The position numbers were made by a program, and so were the translations under genes. This document shows positions 61,331-64,000 of a stretch of 64,000 bases of DNA, piece by piece. Source of the stretch: Flavimaribacter sp039888615. Its GTDB lineage: Bacteria; Pseudomonadota; Alphaproteobacteria; Rhizobiales; Rhizobiaceae. Below the pieces are notes generated by a model. The model was not told the DNA's origin. It saw only the letters and a program-made list of their open reading frames with translations, and did no database searches. Position 1 is the stretch's first letter. Each line of letters starts with the position of its first letter. The stretch lies in NCBI GenBank assembly GCA_039888615.1, contig JBDQQS010000013.1; one strand, 5' to 3'.

Positions 61331-61747
61331 ATGGAAATCGTCAGTTCTTGTTGCATGGAAAAGATTGTGAAATCCTGGTCGATATTGCTTGTGGAAGACA
61401 ATCCATTGGTTGCGTTAGACGCCGCCGACAGGATCGAGAGCGAAGGCTACAGGTGTATCGTCGCCCATGATCAAGACAGCGCATTCAAATTGCTGGAAAA
61501 TGCTACAATTGATTGCGCTTTGTTGGATTTTGATTTGGGCAATGAAAGCAGTGCCGATATAGCCCTTCAGCTCAACAGATCCGGTCAGCCTTATGTCTTT
61601 GTGACGGGTCGTGGCCGGGACGATATCAGGCAATGTTTGGGGTCTGATGTTCAAGTCTTCAGCAAACCTGTCAATTATGCGGATCTGGCAAACAGACTTG
61701 TGGACTCGCTCGGCGCGTGGTCGGGCCAATCATCCGCCGGGTTCTGA
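61331..61747 (+). CDS. Single-domain response regulator (REC only)
   Basis: A 138-residue receiver with no output domain. The phosphoacceptor Asp is in CALLDFDLGNESSAD, the acidic pocket in LLVEDNPLVAL, the Thr in YVFVTGRGRD, and the Lys in QVFSKPVNY. Single-domain receivers pass phosphate or act by protein contact; partners are not visible. The real start may be ATG 61355 (MEKIVKSW), since the first eight residues are not part of the fold. The preceding 70 bases are AT-rich. It precedes the S10 peptidase by 126 bases. Confidence 0.85.
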   Translation: MEIVSSCCMEKIVKSWSILLVEDNPLVALDAADRIESEGYRCIVAHDQDSAFKLLENATIDCALLDFDLGNESSADIALQLNRSGQPYVFVTGRGRDDIRQCLGSDVQVFSKPVNYADLANRLVDSLGAWSGQSSAGF

Positions 61748-61873
61748 AGGCGTGTCAGGCGCCCCTCGACCTCGCACACGCCATTTCACGGGAAAGTGCT
61801 TACGCCGACCTCTCAAAGAACGGGTTTGATGCGCTAGCTAAGACCTCAAGTTATCTTCACGCGGAGCGTCGCC

Positions 61874-63343
61874 ATGCTCAGGTACCTAGCCAAAGTCGCC
61901 GTCCTGTCTTTCATTGTCATTGCAGCGCCCTCTTTGTCGCAGGAGGCGTCATCAGCCGATGGCGTCCTGGCTCTGATTCCGGCCGATTCCAAAACGCAAC
62001 ACATCCTCTCCACGCCGTCAGGTGATATCGGATACGAAGCGACCGCCGGTACGTTCGACCTGTTCGGACAGGATGGCGCCCTCTCCGCAAAGGTCTTCTA
62101 CACGGCCTATGTCGCCGAGGGCCAGTCCAGCGACCGGCCGATCACATTCGTCTTCAATGGCGGGCCCGGCGCCGCCTCGGCCTATCTGCATATTGGCCTC
62201 GTCGGTCCGCGTATCCTCGAGTTCGATCGCAACGCCCGGAACGGGACAACGCCTTCCCTGTCGGACAATCCGGACAGCTGGTTGCCCTTTACCGACCTCG
62301 TGCTGATCGATCCCGTCGGAACCGGCTGGAGCCGGGCGTCCGGCGGCGATGCGGCGGACCGGTTCTATGGCGTGCGTCAGGACGCCGACAGCCTCGCAAA
62401 GGTGATTGCGCTCTATGTCCAGGAAAATGGTCGCCTGGAATCGCCCAAATACCTGCTCGGCGAGAGCTATGGCGGCTTTCGCGCCGCCAAGGTGACCAAG
62501 GTCCTGAAGGACCGGCAAGGCATGCTTGTCTCCGGGATCGTCATGGTGTCGCCGATGATCGAAGGTCGATTCCTGACGAGCACGGAAGAAGATCCGCTTG
62601 CGGCCGCGCTGCTGCTGCCCTCCATCGCCGCCGCTCGGCTGGAGCGTGACGATCAATTCACACCCGAAAAACTGGTTGACGTCGAACGCTTCGCCATGAA
62701 CGACTATCTCGTTTCTCTGGCTGGACCGCCCCCGATGGGTGACGAAGCGACGGTATTCTACACGCACGTTTCGGATATAACCGGCATTCCTCAGGACAAC
62801 GTGGAAGCTGGACGCGGTTTCGTTGGGGGATTCCTGGCGAAGAACACAGCGGGAAGAAACGAGATCGTAAGCCGTTACGATTCCGCGCTCGCCGCCCCCG
62901 ACGCCTATCCGGAGCGGGGCTATGTTCGCAATGACGATCCCGTCCTCGACGGCTATACACGGGCCTACGGGTCGGCCTTAGCCACCTACGCCAATCGGGA
63001 GCTCGGCTACGAATGCCGTCTCACCTATGTTCTGCTCAACAGCGAGATCAACCGGCGCTGGGACTGGAGAGGCAGCCGCTTGACGGCTAGCGCGAGCGAC
63101 GATATCCGCGATCTTCTTTCGGTGATTCCGTCTTTTCGCCTTATGATTGTTCACGGATACAGCGATACGTTGACGCCCTACGGCGTCAGCCGTTTCGTGC
63201 TTGATCACCTGCCTCCCGCCCTCGCCGTCGGCCGCACTGACCTGCGCGTCTATCGCGGCGGTCACATGTTCTACACCAATCCGGAGTCGCGCCGCGCGCT
63301 GAAACTGGACATTCGTATATTCTATGAACTTCAGGGCACTTGA
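61874..63343 (+). CDS. Periplasmic S10 serine carboxypeptidase-like protein
   Basis: A 489-residue exported protein with a signal peptide (about 1-27, cut after APSLSQEASSADG or nearby). The S10 catalytic serine is S198 in YLLGESYGGFRAAK, after VFNGGPGAASAYLH (oxyanion hole), with the acid in IVHGYSDTLTPYGVSR (about 430) and the histidine in YRGGHMFYT (about 468). Family function is C-terminal peptide or ester cleavage in the periplasm; substrate unknown. The gene stands alone, followed by an extreme AT-rich spacer. Confidence 0.88.
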   Translation: MLRYLAKVAVLSFIVIAAPSLSQEASSADGVLALIPADSKTQHILSTPSGDIGYEATAGTFDLFGQDGALSAKVFYTAYVAEGQSSDRPITFVFNGGPGAASAYLHIGLVGPRILEFDRNARNGTTPSLSDNPDSWLPFTDLVLIDPVGTGWSRASGGDAADRFYGVRQDADSLAKVIALYVQENGRLESPKYLLGESYGGFRAAKVTKVLKDRQGMLVSGIVMVSPMIEGRFLTSTEEDPLAAALLLPSIAAARLERDDQFTPEKLVDVERFAMNDYLVSLAGPPPMGDEATVFYTHVSDITGIPQDNVEAGRGFVGGFLAKNTAGRNEIVSRYDSALAAPDAYPERGYVRNDDPVLDGYTRAYGSALATYANRELGYECRLTYVLLNSEINRRWDWRGSRLTASASDDIRDLLSVIPSFRLMIVHGYSDTLTPYGVSRFVLDHLPPALAVGRTDLRVYRGGHMFYTNPESRRALKLDIRIFYELQGT

Positions 63344-63550
63344 TGCGTAAAAAGGAAAATAGATTTTATTCAAACTATATCACTGGATTAGATGTATTAT
63401 ATCTATATAGTAAATTCAAATAGAAACGTATTAATGTTATTCATAATACTTTAGATAGATATATGGTAATTTGTATTGTTTATTAGAAAATGTATTTCTA
63501 TTCTTCTTCCGAACGTGAATGTATAATCTGTGATCAGAAGGGGACTTGAA
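63344..63550. other. Very AT-rich intergenic stretch
   Basis: Between the S10 gene and the next start the DNA is about 20% GC over 63361-63480, against roughly 60% around it. No gene, no perfect inverted repeat; runs such as TATATCTATATAG and AGATAGATATATGG occur. It could be a promoter for the following secreted protein, a silencing-protein target or a site of acquired DNA. Confidence 0.6.
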
Positions 63551-64000
63551 ATGAGTAAGACGATCAAAATTACTGCTATTACTTTTGCTGCTGCAGTAAG
63601 CGTGACTTCTGCTTATGCATATAAATCACACTGTGAATGGAACATTACATCATTCAATGTTGAAGGTGGCCGCAATATCGCCGTCAGCTATTTCGAACAC
63701 CCTCACCAACCGGAGGCCGTTAAAACTTATGTCAAGACGCTTCGTGATGCAGGCATGACTGTCATCACCCAGAAAGATCTTGTGCGAGGTGTAAGAATTC
63801 CGCCGATTGCAGAAGGCAAATCACTCGTTGTCGTATTTGAGGAAATGCCCCGCGACATAGTTAACTCCCACTTTCCATCTCCCGACACGGATATGCACAT
63901 CGTCCAGATCGATACGCGCGCCACGGACAGTCTGGTCAACAGCGTGAAGGCCAACTACACCTCGCGTGAACTTGCGGCGCATCCGATCAAAAATGAGCAG
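63551..64000 (+). CDS. Secreted protein of unknown function, partial (runs off the window)
   Basis: An open frame of 150 codons from ATG 63551 (ribosome site AAGGGGACTTG) to the window end. It begins with a signal peptide (MSKTIKITAITFAAAVSVTSAYA, about 23 residues), then SHCEWNITSFNVEGGRNIAVSYFEHP and VIPPIAE-like IPPIAEGKSLVVVFEEMP. No family recognised. The first 40 codons use AT-ending codons heavily, the rest the usual GC-rich codons, so the 5' end shares the bias of the AT-rich spacer before it. The C-terminal part is missing. Confidence 0.75.
   Translation, partial: MSKTIKITAITFAAAVSVTSAYAYKSHCEWNITSFNVEGGRNIAVSYFEHPHQPEAVKTYVKTLRDAGMTVITQKDLVRGVRIPPIAEGKSLVVVFEEMPRDIVNSHFPSPDTDMHIVQIDTRATDSLVNSVKANYTSRELAAHPIKNEQ

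Noticed and set aside
1..64000. tRNA genes, CRISPR arrays, insertion sequences, prophage genes
   Set aside because: Intergenic spacers were read for tRNA T-loop patterns, regularly spaced repeats and transposase or phage genes; none was seen. A tRNAscan/ISfinder run would be decisive.

Overview
The window is ordinary chromosomal DNA from an alphaproteobacterium, most likely of the order Hyphomicrobiales (Rhizobiales). The pointers are a DUF1013/TrcR cell-cycle regulator, a 1.6-kb-residue NAD-glutamate dehydrogenase, the order htpX-rsmB-heparinase-purH, an imuA-imuB-dnaE2 cassette behind a GAAC-N7-GAAC (alphaproteobacterial) LexA box, and uniformly GC-rich coding DNA. Genus cannot be decided from the sequence. 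No rRNA, tRNA, CRISPR, insertion sequence or prophage was seen.

Layout. 0-6.3 kb: 5' part of leuS, a PLP-homeostasis protein, prpE, a VOC/WYL-regulator pair with a striking palindrome, and a CitE-like lyase. 6.3-11.9 kb: leucine/aspartate-family biosynthesis (leuD, a RidA protein, leuB, a PAP2 phosphatase, asd) and a lytic transglycosylase. asd is preceded by a 350-base leader holding a candidate attenuator peptide whose end is almost all Thr and Lys. 11.9-14.3 kb: a minus-strand operon with pyridoxal kinase and carbonic anhydrase. 14.4-26.5 kb: NAD-GDH, an MFS transporter, purH, heparinase-like protein, rsmB, htpX. 26.5-32.8 kb: SdhAF4-like protein, TadG-like vWA protein, cyclopropane fatty acid synthase, acsA, trcR. 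32.9-38.6 kb: SOS mutagenesis cassette. 38.6-48.8 kb: PLP decarboxylase, then an osmolyte neighbourhood: a three-gene glucosylglycerate operon (phosphorylase, phosphatase, synthase), ectoine-type cyclodeaminase plus AsnC regulator, a class III aminotransferase and a Na+/H+ antiporter.

48.9-60.2 kb is the accessory and partly decayed part. It has a frameshifted enoyl-CoA hydratase, a twice-frameshifted TetR regulator with an intact palindromic operator, a stand-alone adenylating enzyme, a flavin halogenase-like protein without any carrier protein in sight, an L,D-transpeptidase, three alpha/beta hydrolases (one secreted and very cysteine-rich) and a DUF1697 gene cut by a nonsense codon. 60.2-64 kb: a luciferase-like monooxygenase, a single-domain response regulator, an S10 carboxypeptidase-like periplasmic protein, a very AT-rich spacer (about 20% GC) and the start of a secreted protein of unknown function.

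The most interesting signals are the candidate Thr/Lys attenuator of asd, the glucosylglycerate make-and-break operon beside ectoine-type genes, and the orphan halogenase/adenylation locus next to decayed partners.
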